This document shows, one piece after another, positions 24,199-31,145 of a DNA stretch of 43,323 bases. This DNA is from a virus. Made by a program: the position numbers and the translations under genes. Every line of letters starts with the position of its first letter. Positions within the stretch are counted from its first letter, which is position 1. Location of the stretch: positions 1 to 43,323 of the IMG/VR virus record IMGVR_UViG_3300031539_000094; one strand, written 5' to 3'. The notes below the pieces were generated by a model, which saw only the letters and a program-made list of their open reading frames with translations, was not told where the DNA came from and did not search any database.

Positions 24199-24295
24199 TT
24201 GAAGGGTGCAACATGGAATCCAACACACAGAATCCGGGAACGCGGGCAAGCGGGCGGCAGTTGCGCCCTTCAAGCCCACCGTCGTCCGCCCCCGC
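24199..24295 (+). promoter_or_regulatory. 5' leader pseudoknot L6 (small plus-strand gene)
   Basis: A1 24199-24212 (TTGAAGGGTGCAAC) pairs with A2 24260-24273 (14 bp, one G-U). B1 24250-24258 pairs with B2 24281-24289 (9 bp, two G-U), and 24242-24246 can extend the helix with 24291-24295. A1 holds the AAGGG site of ATG 24213. It ends 12 nt before the AGGAG site of the internal start ATG 24321. Confidence 0.72.
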
Positions 24296-24494
24296 CCCCG
24301 GACAATCTAGGAGATTGGCAATGGAAACCCGCTACGATTACGAGCATCAGGCGTGGGTCGTAAATGGCCGGTACGAAGCCTGCGGGCATCCGGCCGAAAT
24401 GGATTGCCGCTGCTACGGCCGTGTCCACGCGGGCGAGTGTGCGATCCCAGAGCCGGAGATTCACGGCGGCGACGATGATTCAGACCAGACCTAG
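24213..24494 (+). CDS. Small acidic Cys/His protein with leader-encoded N-terminus
   Basis: 93 residues from ATG 24213; an internal ATG 24321 with a better site (TAGGAGA, 6 nt) gives 57 residues beginning METRYDYEHQAWVVNGRYEA. Residues 1-36 are Ser/Pro-rich and coincide with pseudoknot L6. The conserved-looking part is YDYEHQAW..GRYEACGHP..MDCRCYGRVHAGE, with Cys/His spacing suggesting a single metal site, followed by an acidic tail (GGDDDSDQT). Function unknown. The short form is probably the main product. Confidence 0.6.
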   Translation: MESNTQNPGTRASGRQLRPSSPPSSAPAPGQSRRLAMETRYDYEHQAWVVNGRYEACGHPAEMDCRCYGRVHAGECAIPEPEIHGGDDDSDQT

Positions 24495-24575
24495 TGTCCC
24501 CCCTCCGCTCGCCCCGGCGGGCGGCGATGGTGACACTAAGGGCATCGCGCGGCCGACGCGCGGGAGGTGAGGAAC

Positions 24576-24836
24576 ATGAAAAACGTGCAGTTGTTAGCCT
24601 GGGTTAAGCGAGCATCGGATAGCCGGGACACCGCGAGCGACACGGCGGCCGCCATTGTTCCACAGGCGGGAGCGCTGGCGGTGGCGCGAGCGGTGGACGG
24701 TGGCGACTGCCCGCCCGACGTACATTTCGACACAAAGCCACAAATGGCCTATGAGGACGGGCCGCCACGTCTGGCGGTCGGCCACGGTGTAACCATCGTG
24801 TACGACAGCGGCCGGATGCGGACTGTAAGGGCCTGA
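24576..24836 (+). CDS. Hypothetical 86-residue protein
   Basis: ATG 24576 follows GGGAGGTGAGGAAC; GTG 24567 is an in-frame alternative. The Ala-rich helix (ASDTAAAIVPQAGALAVARAV) is followed by a short beta part (RLAVGHGVTIVYDSGRM). It is the last gene of the plus-strand island, with a terminator 25 nt downstream. No family recognised. Confidence 0.55.
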   Translation: MKNVQLLAWVKRASDSRDTASDTAAAIVPQAGALAVARAVDGGDCPPDVHFDTKPQMAYEDGPPRLAVGHGVTIVYDSGRMRTVRA

Positions 24837-24860
24837 CCGGACCCGACGGCGGCGTGTCCT

Positions 24861-24894
24861 AAACGGGGTCCGGCGGTTTTCGGACCCCGTTTTA
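24861..24894 (+). terminator. Strong rho-independent terminator ending the plus-strand island
   Basis: A perfect 12-bp stem AAACGGGGTCCG/CGGACCCCGTTT (24861-24872 with 24881-24892), an 8-nt loop GCGGTTTT and a TTTT run. On the minus strand the same stem ends in GTTTAGG, so it may also weakly stop transcripts from the rusA side. Confidence 0.9.
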
Positions 24895-24983
24895 TGCGCT
24901 GGCGTGCGTGAGGGCCGTCTAGTGTACCAGAGCGACGATTCCCCGCAAGCCACAGCACCTCTACTATCTCGACCTCGACAAAG

Positions 24984-25556
24984 TCAAGGGTTTTCAACTA
25001 TTTCTACTTCAAGACGAGGATTTTTGTCTACCCCAACAGCAACGGAACCCACGCGAAACGCGGAATCATCCTTGACGATCCCCGCATCGGCCAGACCATC
25101 GCGCGCCGCCTTGAAGGAGGCCACGAGGTTATCCGAATCCCGACGATTCGCTCGTGAGAAGAAAAAATGCAGGTTCAGCGTGGCGGCGACCATCCGCCTG
25201 AACGGAAAGGCTTTAACCGAGAGGCCCCGCAAGCAAGACGCCTCCCGATACGCCTTGACCGCCCGTCGTTTCGTGCCCCAATGGCCGCGCCAGTTGGGCG
25301 AACATTCGCGCGGCGGCAGCGCGAGCGTCAGGCGCAGAACCCGCATGGTCAAGGGAATGCCTGACGCGCCAGAGGCCATTCCAGCCGCGCGGACGGCCCC
25401 GGACGGCCCAGGAGTCGAACCGACCCCTCCGCGCGGCTCTACGGCCCTGCCAGACGCCTTCTGCGCGATTCTAGGCCGGTCCCTGAGTTGGCGTTCGACT
25501 GCTTCCCGCGCTCGCGGGTCATGGCTGACCATCCTGCGGAGATCGTCGCGGTTCAT
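24984..25556 (-). CDS. rusA: RusA-like Holliday-junction resolvase
   Basis: 190 residues from ATG 25556 (GGAGG, 7-nt spacer). Residues ~1-70 are an unusual Arg/Pro/Gly-rich extension. The RusA fold follows: LRLTLALPPRECSPNWRGHWG, then RRDSDNLVASFKAARDGLAD and AGIVKDDS near residues 138-165, giving the D-x-D-N and D-D catalytic carboxylates. RusA resolves branched DNA before packaging. The start is coupled to a short upstream frame ending ATGA. It is the last gene of the replication operon. Confidence 0.75.
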   Translation of the reverse strand: MNRDDLRRMVSHDPRAREAVERQLRDRPRIAQKASGRAVEPRGGVGSTPGPSGAVRAAGMASGASGIPLTMRVLRLTLALPPRECSPNWRGHWGTKRRAVKAYREASCLRGLSVKAFPFRRMVAATLNLHFFFSRANRRDSDNLVASFKAARDGLADAGIVKDDSAFRVGSVAVGVDKNPRLEVEIVENP

Positions 25557-25777
25557 TCGCATTCCTCCAGGATCACGCGGTTCTGCGCCACAGTTAACAC
25601 TCCAAAAAGCCGAAATAGGCCCCAGTGGTCACGTTCCGAAAAAGCCTTCGATTTCTGCCCCAAAACCCCAATGATTTCATAGGGTATTTTCCGTTAACTG
25701 TTGCGCGTCATGCGCGCGAGGCATTTTCGGCAAACGGAGGTTGTCTCTAACGTTCGAACATCGGCGTTCTTGCCTCG
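25557..25777 (-). other. Intergenic stretch upstream of rusA
   Basis: About 220 nt without a convincing gene. It holds an inverted repeat around GTTAAC (ACAGTTAAC near 25590 and GTTAACTGT near 25693), a possible 28-codon frame (MKSLGFWGRNRRLFRNVTTG...) and a ~15-codon frame ending ATGA on rusA. One arm of a 21-nt direct repeat (25754-25774) also lies here. Confidence 0.45.
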
Positions 25778-25831
25778 CTACTCGTCAAGAGCCTCCAGAA
25801 TTACGCGGTATCGAACATCGGCGTTCTTGCC
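25754..25831 (-). repeat. 21-nt direct repeat straddling the stop of gene 25778-26167
   Basis: The plus-strand sequence tcgaacatcggcgttcttgc plus c occurs at 25754-25774 and 25811-25831, 57 nt apart. The second copy encodes GGKNADVR near the C-terminus of the gene; the first lies just beyond its stop. A small tandem duplication or a remnant of a recombined gene end. Confidence 0.75.
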
Positions 25832-26167
25832 GCCTCGCCAGCGTCGCGGATGAAGAATGACCCCGCCTCCCTGCCGGTTCCAGATCACGATAGCCCCGGA
25901 AACCAACAGCATAGGCCACCCGACGGCCAAAACGATGCTCGGGGCGCGGTCCAGTTCCTCTCGAAACGACTTTCTCGATGCTCGTAACCGCTCCCGGTCG
26001 GCCTTCGTTGGCTTGCTCGCGGCGCGCTTCGGCCACACACGAGCGGCGGCCTTGCGCGACAAGCCTTGTCCGCATTGGGGACAATCTTTGCCGCTCGCCC
26101 CTTGCCGCGCACCGCACGTCATGTCCAGGCGACAGGTTGGACACACAACCTTCTTCGGCTTCTTCAT
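25778..26167 (-). CDS. Zinc-ribbon protein with a membrane segment
   Basis: 129 residues from ATG 26167 (AAGGGAAA upstream, ATGA overlap with the preceding gene). MKKPKKVVCPTC...DMTC...GKDCPQCG is a double-knuckle zinc ribbon at residues ~8-35, followed by a basic linker. A hydrophobic segment (~84-103, PSIVLAVGWPMLLVSGAIVI) could span the membrane, with a basic/beta C-terminus (RYRVILEALDE). Function unknown. Confidence 0.55.
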   Translation of the reverse strand: MKKPKKVVCPTCRLDMTCGARQGASGKDCPQCGQGLSRKAAARVWPKRAASKPTKADRERLRASRKSFREELDRAPSIVLAVGWPMLLVSGAIVIWNRQGGGVILHPRRWRGGKNADVRYRVILEALDE

Positions 26168-26514
26168 TTCGTTTCCCTTTCTGCAGTCTGTGCTTGTTTC
26201 GCGCACCGGAACTCCAGGTCGGCCACCTGGCGGCGCAGGTCGTCGAAGGCGGCCCAAGCCCAACCCACGCGCCACGCGTCGTAATCTGTGTGACGTGGGG
26301 CGTCCTCATAGGCCACGCCTGCGTTGCGGGCTTCGTATCCCGCATTAAACTCGGCCGCTTCGTCGGCCTCCGCCTTCCGAAGTTGCTTGACCTTCAATTC
26401 GAGCGCGGCGATCTCGGCCTTGTAGTATCGAGCCTCCTCGTATCCCTCTCCATTCTGCTCTGTGGCCTTGACCGCCCTTTTCCGCCAGTCCACCTTCGCC
26501 TTCGCCTTCGCCAT
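26164..26514 (-). CDS. Helical protein with a ribosome-modulation-factor-like motif
   Basis: 116 residues from ATG 26514 (GGAG with a 7-nt spacer). A basic N-terminus (MAKAKAKVDWRKRAVKA) and coiled coil (YKAEIAALELKVKQLRKAEA) precede FNAGYEARNAGVAYEDAP..TDYDAWRVGW. The spacing G-Y-x-A-x-x-A-G...P...W-x-x-G-W recalls the RMF/CrpP small fold that binds ribosomes, but the similarity is weak and the protein is longer. A host-ribosome-modifying role is only a suggestion. Confidence 0.5.
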   Translation of the reverse strand: MAKAKAKVDWRKRAVKATEQNGEGYEEARYYKAEIAALELKVKQLRKAEADEAAEFNAGYEARNAGVAYEDAPRHTDYDAWRVGWAWAAFDDLRRQVADLEFRCAKQAQTAERETK

Positions 26515-26528
26515 TGTCATTCTCCAAT

Positions 26529-26552
26529 TCCTTCGCCCGCCGCGCGGGTCAC
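26529..26552 (-). repeat. 24-nt gene-boundary repeat, copy 1
   Basis: The 24 bases are identical to 31153-31176; on the minus strand they end in GAAGGA, the ribosome site for the next gene. This copy overlaps the dnaB stop. Confidence 0.8.
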
Positions 26553-27919
26553 CAGGGGTTCGGTTCGCCCTCTTGATATTGTTCCACGTTCGCGCCCGGC
26601 TCCGGCGCGGCACTCTCGAAGCGCACGAGATCGTCGTGGAAAATCAGCGGTATCGTGAGGCCCCCGCGCCCGTTTCGTTGCTTCGCTATCAAGAGTTCTG
26701 TTTTGCGGTGCGCGTCGGGGTTCGCCTTGTCGCGCCGGAGTTCCCGGTTCATCAAGAGCACCACGTCCGCGTCGGCCTCGATGCCCGATTCCTTGATGTG
26801 ATGCAATTCGGGTTCGGCTTCCGCCGCCTTGCGATTCAACTGCACGACGCCCAGGACCGGCACTTGACACTCGCGGGCCAGTTGTTTTAGGCCCCGCCCG
26901 ATGCCCGCCACTTCCTCTTGTCGGCTCATGTTTCCCGTCCGCACACCACTCACCAGTTGAACGTAATCCACGATAACCAGTTTGATGCCGCGCTTGGCTA
27001 CCATACGCCGAACCTTGGACCGAATGTCTATCAGCCGCAGCATGGAGGTGTCGTCCACAAAAAGGCCGCTCTCCTGGAGGTCCGCAGCGGCCGTCGCTAT
27101 GCTATCGCGGTACACGCCTTCCAGCCTTCCCGACCGCACCTGATAGAGCGGCACACGGGCGCGGCTCGACACGATCCGTAAGGCGATTTCCTCGACCGTC
27201 ATTTCGAGAGAAAATAGCAACGTCGGCGCGTTTTCGTGCATGACGGCGTACTCGGCCATGTTCGCGCTCAATGTGGACTTCCCGATAGACGTGAACGCAC
27301 CCAGGAGCGTAAGTTCACCCGCATGAAACCCGCCCGTCTCTTTGTCGAGTTTGGCGAAGCCCGTCAAGATGCCGGGGTTGGGCGGCTTCCCTTCCAAAAG
27401 CCGCGACACAAGAGGCCCCAGGATCGTCCCTAACCGCACTGCATCACGCCCGCCGGTCACACCAGAGAGATTCATCAAGCCCGCTTCGGTGGCTGCCAGC
27501 ACTTCATCGGCGGTCGTTCCCGTCGCGTGAACCAGGCGGATCGTTTCGGCGGCCAGTTGTATATGTCCGCGCAGGAGCGCCTTTTCTTTGACGATGCGAG
27601 CGTAGTATAAGGCGTTGGCAGAGGTCGGAGTCGAGTCGTAAACGTCCACAAGGTATCCCTGCCCGCCACATTCCTCCAGGCCCCCGCTTTGGCGCAGGTG
27701 GGCCGTCAAGGTCACGATGTCAAGCGGCTCGCCCCGTTCCCACATATCCAGCATGGCCGAATACAACAAGCCATGCGCAGGCCGGTAGAAATCCGCCGAC
27801 TCTACGATGCTGGCGACTTCGGCAATCGCCATCTTTTCCCGCATCATGGACCCTAAGAGCGCCATTTCGGACTCCAGGTTGTGCGGCGGCGGTCGATCAA
27901 GCAGGGGGTCGTCGTTCAT
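26549..27919 (-). CDS. dnaB: DnaB-family replicative helicase
   Basis: 456 residues. The N-terminal domain (~10-150, PPHNLESEMALLGSMM ... YYARIVKEKALLRGHI) is the DnaG-interacting helical domain. RecA-like ATPase: Walker A as GAFTSIGKST (~207-217; the family norm is GRPSMGKT, so Arg-Pro is replaced by Ala-Phe), SLEMTVEEIALRI, Walker B VIVDYVQL (~313-321), GVVQLNRKAAE and ESGIEADADVVLLMNR. It unwinds the phage fork with host polymerase, since no polymerase is encoded here. The start is coupled by ATGA to the initiator gene. Confidence 0.9.
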   Translation of the reverse strand: MNDDPLLDRPPPHNLESEMALLGSMMREKMAIAEVASIVESADFYRPAHGLLYSAMLDMWERGEPLDIVTLTAHLRQSGGLEECGGQGYLVDVYDSTPTSANALYYARIVKEKALLRGHIQLAAETIRLVHATGTTADEVLAATEAGLMNLSGVTGGRDAVRLGTILGPLVSRLLEGKPPNPGILTGFAKLDKETGGFHAGELTLLGAFTSIGKSTLSANMAEYAVMHENAPTLLFSLEMTVEEIALRIVSSRARVPLYQVRSGRLEGVYRDSIATAAADLQESGLFVDDTSMLRLIDIRSKVRRMVAKRGIKLVIVDYVQLVSGVRTGNMSRQEEVAGIGRGLKQLARECQVPVLGVVQLNRKAAEAEPELHHIKESGIEADADVVLLMNRELRRDKANPDAHRKTELLIAKQRNGRGGLTIPLIFHDDLVRFESAAPEPGANVEQYQEGEPNPW

Positions 27920-28704
27920 GGTGTTCCCGCCCTTCTCGCAGCGTCCATCGCGTCGGCTTCCTCTGGCGAAATATACTTCGATTCCTTCGGCTCCTGTTGA
28001 TATTTGCCCTCAAGAATCTTCGTTACAGTGTCGGGCCTTAGAAAAAAGTCCATGTCCGCAACCCATCCCCGGTCATTTTCGCCCCGGCAGAAAGGGATGT
28101 CCTTCATCTTTGCCATTGCTTCTCGCCAATGCTCAATCCACCAAGGATCGTCTAGCCGTCGTTGCAGATGCAGTCGCCGGCTACCCACCCTCAACACCTT
28201 AGCAAACGGTCTCCCCAACTCATTCCACGCATCAACAACAACAGACACTTCTTTGGGTAAAGACTCCTTTCCTTTCCTATCCGTACCCGCAGTTGCTGAG
28301 TTTTGCTGCCTTTTGCTGTCCTCTTTTTGCTGACGTTTTGCTTCGGCTCCAAGCCTACCGGCTTCGGCCCGTTTTTCGCTAAGGTCCGTAGGCCGCCACA
28401 TCTTGCGGCAGATAATCCCTCCGTCATCGCGGGAAAATACCCTTGCTGCCTCTAACTCGGCCACGAGTGCGTCTATTTCCTCAACAGTACCCCCCAACTG
28501 GTTTGCTATCCACTTGCTATCGGCATTTGCTCCTACATGGTCCAAAAGTTTGCCACGTTTTGCTGACCGCGCCATGAGGCACAACATGCCGATCCAAAGT
28601 CCCTTGGCGGCGAAGGATACGGACCTCAAGTCTTCAGCCGAAAGCCAGTCGCCAGGATACCAGGTGAAGCCAGCGCGCACGTCGTCTCTCAAGGAGCCGT
28701 TCAT
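27916..28704 (-). CDS. Replication initiation / helicase-loader-like protein
   Basis: 262 residues from ATG 28704. Upstream in-frame ATG 28716 exists, but ATG 28704 overlaps the stop of the leader frame (ATGA). The N-terminal part (FTWYPGDWLS...LRSVSFAAKGLWIGMLCLMA...) is a winged-helix-like fold typical of phage replisome organisers. A basic low-complexity middle (EAKRQQKEDSKRQQN) leads to a C-terminal WWIEHWREAMAKM ... DFFLRP block. Directly upstream of dnaB, as expected of an origin-binding initiator or loader. Expressed behind leader pseudoknot L1. Confidence 0.7.
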   Translation of the reverse strand: MNGSLRDDVRAGFTWYPGDWLSAEDLRSVSFAAKGLWIGMLCLMARSAKRGKLLDHVGANADSKWIANQLGGTVEEIDALVAELEAARVFSRDDGGIICRKMWRPTDLSEKRAEAGRLGAEAKRQQKEDSKRQQNSATAGTDRKGKESLPKEVSVVVDAWNELGRPFAKVLRVGSRRLHLQRRLDDPWWIEHWREAMAKMKDIPFCRGENDRGWVADMDFFLRPDTVTKILEGKYQQEPKESKYISPEEADAMDAARRAGTP

Positions 28705-28820
28705 TCGGAGTCCCATGATATGCCATTCCAAAACAGCGACGGCCTACCCGCAGAGAGTGAAGGCTGGAGCCTTGCGGCTGGAACCTTCGCGGATAGGCCG
28801 TCTCGATTTCGGAAAGTCAC
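28701..28820 (-). CDS. 39-codon leader frame overlapping L1 and coupled to the initiator
   Basis: GTG 28820 (AAGG with a 6-nt spacer) to TGA 28701, which overlaps ATG 28704 as ATGA. It runs through B1, A2 and B2. The peptide is basic and unremarkable; the frame, not the product, seems to matter. Confidence 0.5.
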   Translation of the reverse strand: MTFRNRDGLSAKVPAARLQPSLSAGRPSLFWNGISWDSE

Positions 28821-28838
28821 ACTCCACCTTCACTCTCT
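28738..28838 (-). promoter_or_regulatory. 5' leader pseudoknot L1 (replication operon)
   Basis: On the minus transcript A1 28838-28827 (AGAGAGTGAAGG) pairs perfectly with A2 28763-28752 (12 bp). B1 28802-28789 pairs with B2 28751-28738 (14 bp, one G-U). A2 and B2 abut. Between B1 and A2 a local hairpin with AGCC-GCAA-GGCT (GNRA tetraloop) competes with A1 for the CCTTC of A2. The transcript should begin at A1. Confidence 0.85.
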
Positions 28839-28844
28839 ATTTAT

Positions 28845-28873
28845 ATTATCGGCACTTCTCCGCCACCCGTCCA
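28845..28873 (-). promoter_or_regulatory. Promoter of the initiator-dnaB operon
   Basis: -10 GATAAT (28850-28845) inside GTGCCGATAATATAAA; TGGACG (28873-28868) at a 17-nt spacing is a weak -35. It shares GTGCCGATAATA with the promoter at 23683 and GATAATATAAA with 1947-1957. Confidence 0.65.
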
Positions 28874-28888
28874 GTAAAATCCGCCGCC

Positions 28889-29806
28889 CTACCTCCCGTG
28901 GGGGTCAAACAGCGGCGCGAACCCTGCACGGTCGCTGCGGTAGGTGGCGGGCGCGGCCGCCGCAGTCAGTCGCCGTTTCGTCAACTCGATTTGACTCTCG
29001 CGGATGTCTATGCCGATGCCCCTGCGACCGTGCTTGACCGCCACAGCAAGCGTCGTACCAGAGCCGCAGAACGGGTCCAATACGATACGGTTGGGGGGAC
29101 AGAATGACCGGATGAAAAATTCAGCGAGGGCCTCAGGAAATGGGGCTTCGGTTTCATGGGCCAAATCGCTCCCGAGATGACCTCCGCTACAATGAATAAC
29201 ATTGCCGGGGTTGGCAATGACAGAGGGAATCCAGGGTTGCCGCTCGGTAGAACCATCCTTGAGATTACCCTTGATGCCCTTACCACGCCCCAACAGGACA
29301 CGAGACCCGTCGGCTCGGCGATATGCCATAGGCCCTCCCGGTTTGAACTTGGGTGGGTGACCCATCGCGGTGTTATCAGACCACGGCAGTTTCCCTAGAG
29401 CGGTGCAGATGACAACCTCGTAATCATTCCGCAACCAATCAGGACCGCCGGACCCCGGGATTCCTGACCGATGATAAATGGGTGGACATCGTAACTTGAA
29501 GCCTGCCCGATGAAGGTCAGCCATGAGAAGAGCGGGGGTTGCGGACCACTGATAATTGTGGGTTCGTCCTGCGATGACGAAGGCGACAAGACCCTTGGAG
29601 ACGCGGGCACACTCACGCCACACAGCCATCATCCAGTCTACCCACGCCTGGCCTTTGAGCGCAAAGCCAATGCCATAGGTACGGCAATCTTCGTAAGGAG
29701 GGCTGCCGAAAACAAGGTCAACGGAATCGGGCGGCAAAGAGCGCATGACTTCAAGGCAATCGCCCGTGTGCAGCACCGCCCGGCCGTCGCCGAAAAGGTC
29801 GTTCAT
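28889..29806 (-). CDS. DNA (adenine- or cytosine-N4) methyltransferase, beta class
   Basis: 305 residues from ATG 29806. Catalytic motif IV SPPY (~33-36) comes before the AdoMet motif I LDPFCGSGTTLAVA (~243-256), the order of beta-class N6A/N4C enzymes. GIGIDIRESQIELTKRRL completes the AdoMet pocket. The target-recognition region lies between. It has no restriction partner, so it is likely a protective or regulatory orphan enzyme modifying phage DNA. The start overlaps the preceding stop (ATGA). Confidence 0.88.
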   Translation of the reverse strand: MNDLFGDGRAVLHTGDCLEVMRSLPPDSVDLVFGSPPYEDCRTYGIGFALKGQAWVDWMMAVWRECARVSKGLVAFVIAGRTHNYQWSATPALLMADLHRAGFKLRCPPIYHRSGIPGSGGPDWLRNDYEVVICTALGKLPWSDNTAMGHPPKFKPGGPMAYRRADGSRVLLGRGKGIKGNLKDGSTERQPWIPSVIANPGNVIHCSGGHLGSDLAHETEAPFPEALAEFFIRSFCPPNRIVLDPFCGSGTTLAVAVKHGRRGIGIDIRESQIELTKRRLTAAAAPATYRSDRAGFAPLFDPHGR

Positions 29807-30120
29807 GCCCCGCCCTCCTCCGCCGCCTCGGCGGCCTCGCGCGTGGAATAGCACTCACCCGGCAGCCTAGACTCGTGTTCAAATAAAATGTGGGTTCCGC
29901 AGAGTCCGCTCCATTTTGTGCCCCACACAATCTTGGGATTAATTGCTCCTTCTTCACAGAGCCACACAACCATATCTCCAGCAATCGGCACGCCATCCGC
30001 CGTCTTCGGCAGCCGCGCCACGAGCGCCTCGAGCGCCTTCACGCGGGCTTCGATAACCGGCCACAATTCCGGCCGATGCTTCAAGTCCTGGTACGTTATC
30101 TCTTGGCCCTGAATCTTCAT
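29803..30120 (-). CDS. Hypothetical 105-residue early protein
   Basis: ATG 30120, coupled to the preceding gene by ATGA with AAGGAGG upstream. A helical start (ELWPVIEARVKALEALVARL) resembles the second half of the protein at 30278-30997 (KALEAVVARLREVM). A middle beta part (DMVVWLCEEGAINPKIVWGT) and the terminal AAEAAEEGGA, which carries the next ribosome site, follow. Function unknown. Confidence 0.55.
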   Translation of the reverse strand: MKIQGQEITYQDLKHRPELWPVIEARVKALEALVARLPKTADGVPIAGDMVVWLCEEGAINPKIVWGTKWSGLCGTHILFEHESRLPGECYSTREAAEAAEEGGA

Positions 30121-30310
30121 GGCTTGCCCTCCTTCGCCGCCTCGGCGGCCTTCGCCATTTTCTGTTCGCCTTTGCATTGCGGGCATTCGTGCTCATCGCC
30201 CAAGCGCTCAACGCCTTGTGTCAAGTCCTCTCCGAACCCTGCAACTCCATACCGATGACCCTTTGGGCACTTGTAGATTAGCATGTCTCCTCCTTCGCCG
30301 CCTCGGCGGC
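29821..30310 (-). repeat. Repeated gene-end cassette encoding EAAEAAKE plus ribosome site
   Basis: Near-identical ~25-nt segments containing cgccgcctcggcggcc occur at about 29821-29840, 30129-30152 and 30294-30315. Each encodes a terminal AAEAA(K/E)E in one gene while its minus-strand GAAGGAGG forms the ribosome site of the next gene. Confidence 0.7.
30117..30284 (-). CDS. Tiny zinc-ribbon protein
   Basis: 55 residues from ATG 30284 (AAGGAGG upstream). MLIYKCPKGHRYGVAGF ... EHECPQCKGE is a C-x-x-x-H ... C-x-x-C metal site, followed by the AKAAEAAKEG tail shared with neighbouring genes. Overlaps its neighbours on both sides. Confidence 0.6.
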   Translation of the reverse strand: MLIYKCPKGHRYGVAGFGEDLTQGVERLGDEHECPQCKGEQKMAKAAEAAKEGKP

Positions 30311-30997
30311 CTCGATGCGGTCGGCCGTCTGATAGAGTTCTCTGCGCGTCGTTCCCTCGTGCAGCAGGCATGCCGCATTTCGCAACTCTGCGGGCGACGG
30401 CATGACCTCGCGCAGCCGCGCCACGACCGCTTCGAGCGCCTTTGCGCGGACTTCGGCGGCTCGAAGATTTCTCGCCTTCGGGATTGCCCAGTCAAGCCAG
30501 TCCTTCCAAGGCATGTGATAATAGGCGGGAGGCCCGGCCCCGACGAACTCTTCCCCAATACGCTGTGCCGCGCTCTGCCATCCCAGCACCTCGATTTCGG
30601 CTCTCTGGCGTCGGAGAATCTCGTTGTGGAGAGCAGCATCGGGCGGCGCAAGGGCTTCAAGCGCGGCGACCCTGGCCTCTAGCGTTCGTATTGCCTCACC
30701 CTTCATCCCCGCTTCGGCTGTTAAGCAAATGGGACACGCACCCTGTCCCACCCATTCATACATGCGGGCGGTTTCATGTTTGCAACCCTCTTTAACTCGC
30801 TTCGGCTCCGCCCTGGCCCGCCCGACCTCGCGGAGAAGGGAGATATACGCATAGGCCACATCTCCCCACCCGTTCGCGTCAGGATGGCGTGTAGAAAACC
30901 CGTCCGCGGTTATGCGACATTCCACCAATGCCTCATCGCTGATTCGCTCGCTCATGTCACGCTCCCCTCGCTCGTCCAGTCCGTCATTAAGGCTCAT
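30278..30997 (-). CDS. Coiled-coil early protein with a Cys/His knuckle
   Basis: 239 residues; AGGAGAGAAACC precedes ATG 30997, and ATG 30955 with GGGGAG is an equally good internal start. The pattern GCKHETARMYEWVGQGACPIC (near residue 72) is a Cys-His/Cys-Cys metal site seen in phage early proteins. Helices rich in Ala/Arg follow (RTLEARVAALEAL, KALEAVVARLREVM). The tail EAAEAAKEETC overlaps the next start. Unknown function. Confidence 0.55.
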   Translation of the reverse strand: MSLNDGLDERGERDMSERISDEALVECRITADGFSTRHPDANGWGDVAYAYISLLREVGRARAEPKRVKEGCKHETARMYEWVGQGACPICLTAEAGMKGEAIRTLEARVAALEALAPPDAALHNEILRRQRAEIEVLGWQSAAQRIGEEFVGAGPPAYYHMPWKDWLDWAIPKARNLRAAEVRAKALEAVVARLREVMPSPAELRNAACLLHEGTTRRELYQTADRIEAAEAAKEETC

Positions 30998-31007
30998 GGT
31001 TTCTCTC

Positions 31008-31145
31008 CTAAATCGTGACCGCCACGTTCAACGTCGCCGCCGCTGCCCAATAGACCATACGCCGCCAGTCGCCTCCGCAACCGTAACCGATGGACGCCAG
31101 GGCGCTGACCACGATTATCGTCCACGCCAGATATTTACCTATCAC
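31008..31145 (-). CDS. 45-residue two-segment membrane protein
   Basis: GTG 31145 with AAGGAG and a 6-nt spacer; it overlaps the upstream gene by 11 nt and ends just before the next ribosome site. It reads MIGKYLAWTIIVVSALASIG, then YGCGGDWRRM and VYWAAAATLNVAVTI: two hydrophobic stretches separated by a charged turn. Size and topology fit a small pinholin-like or unknown membrane peptide; its location in the early operon argues against lysis. Confidence 0.65.
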   Translation of the reverse strand: MIGKYLAWTIIVVSALASIGYGCGGDWRRMVYWAAAATLNVAVTI

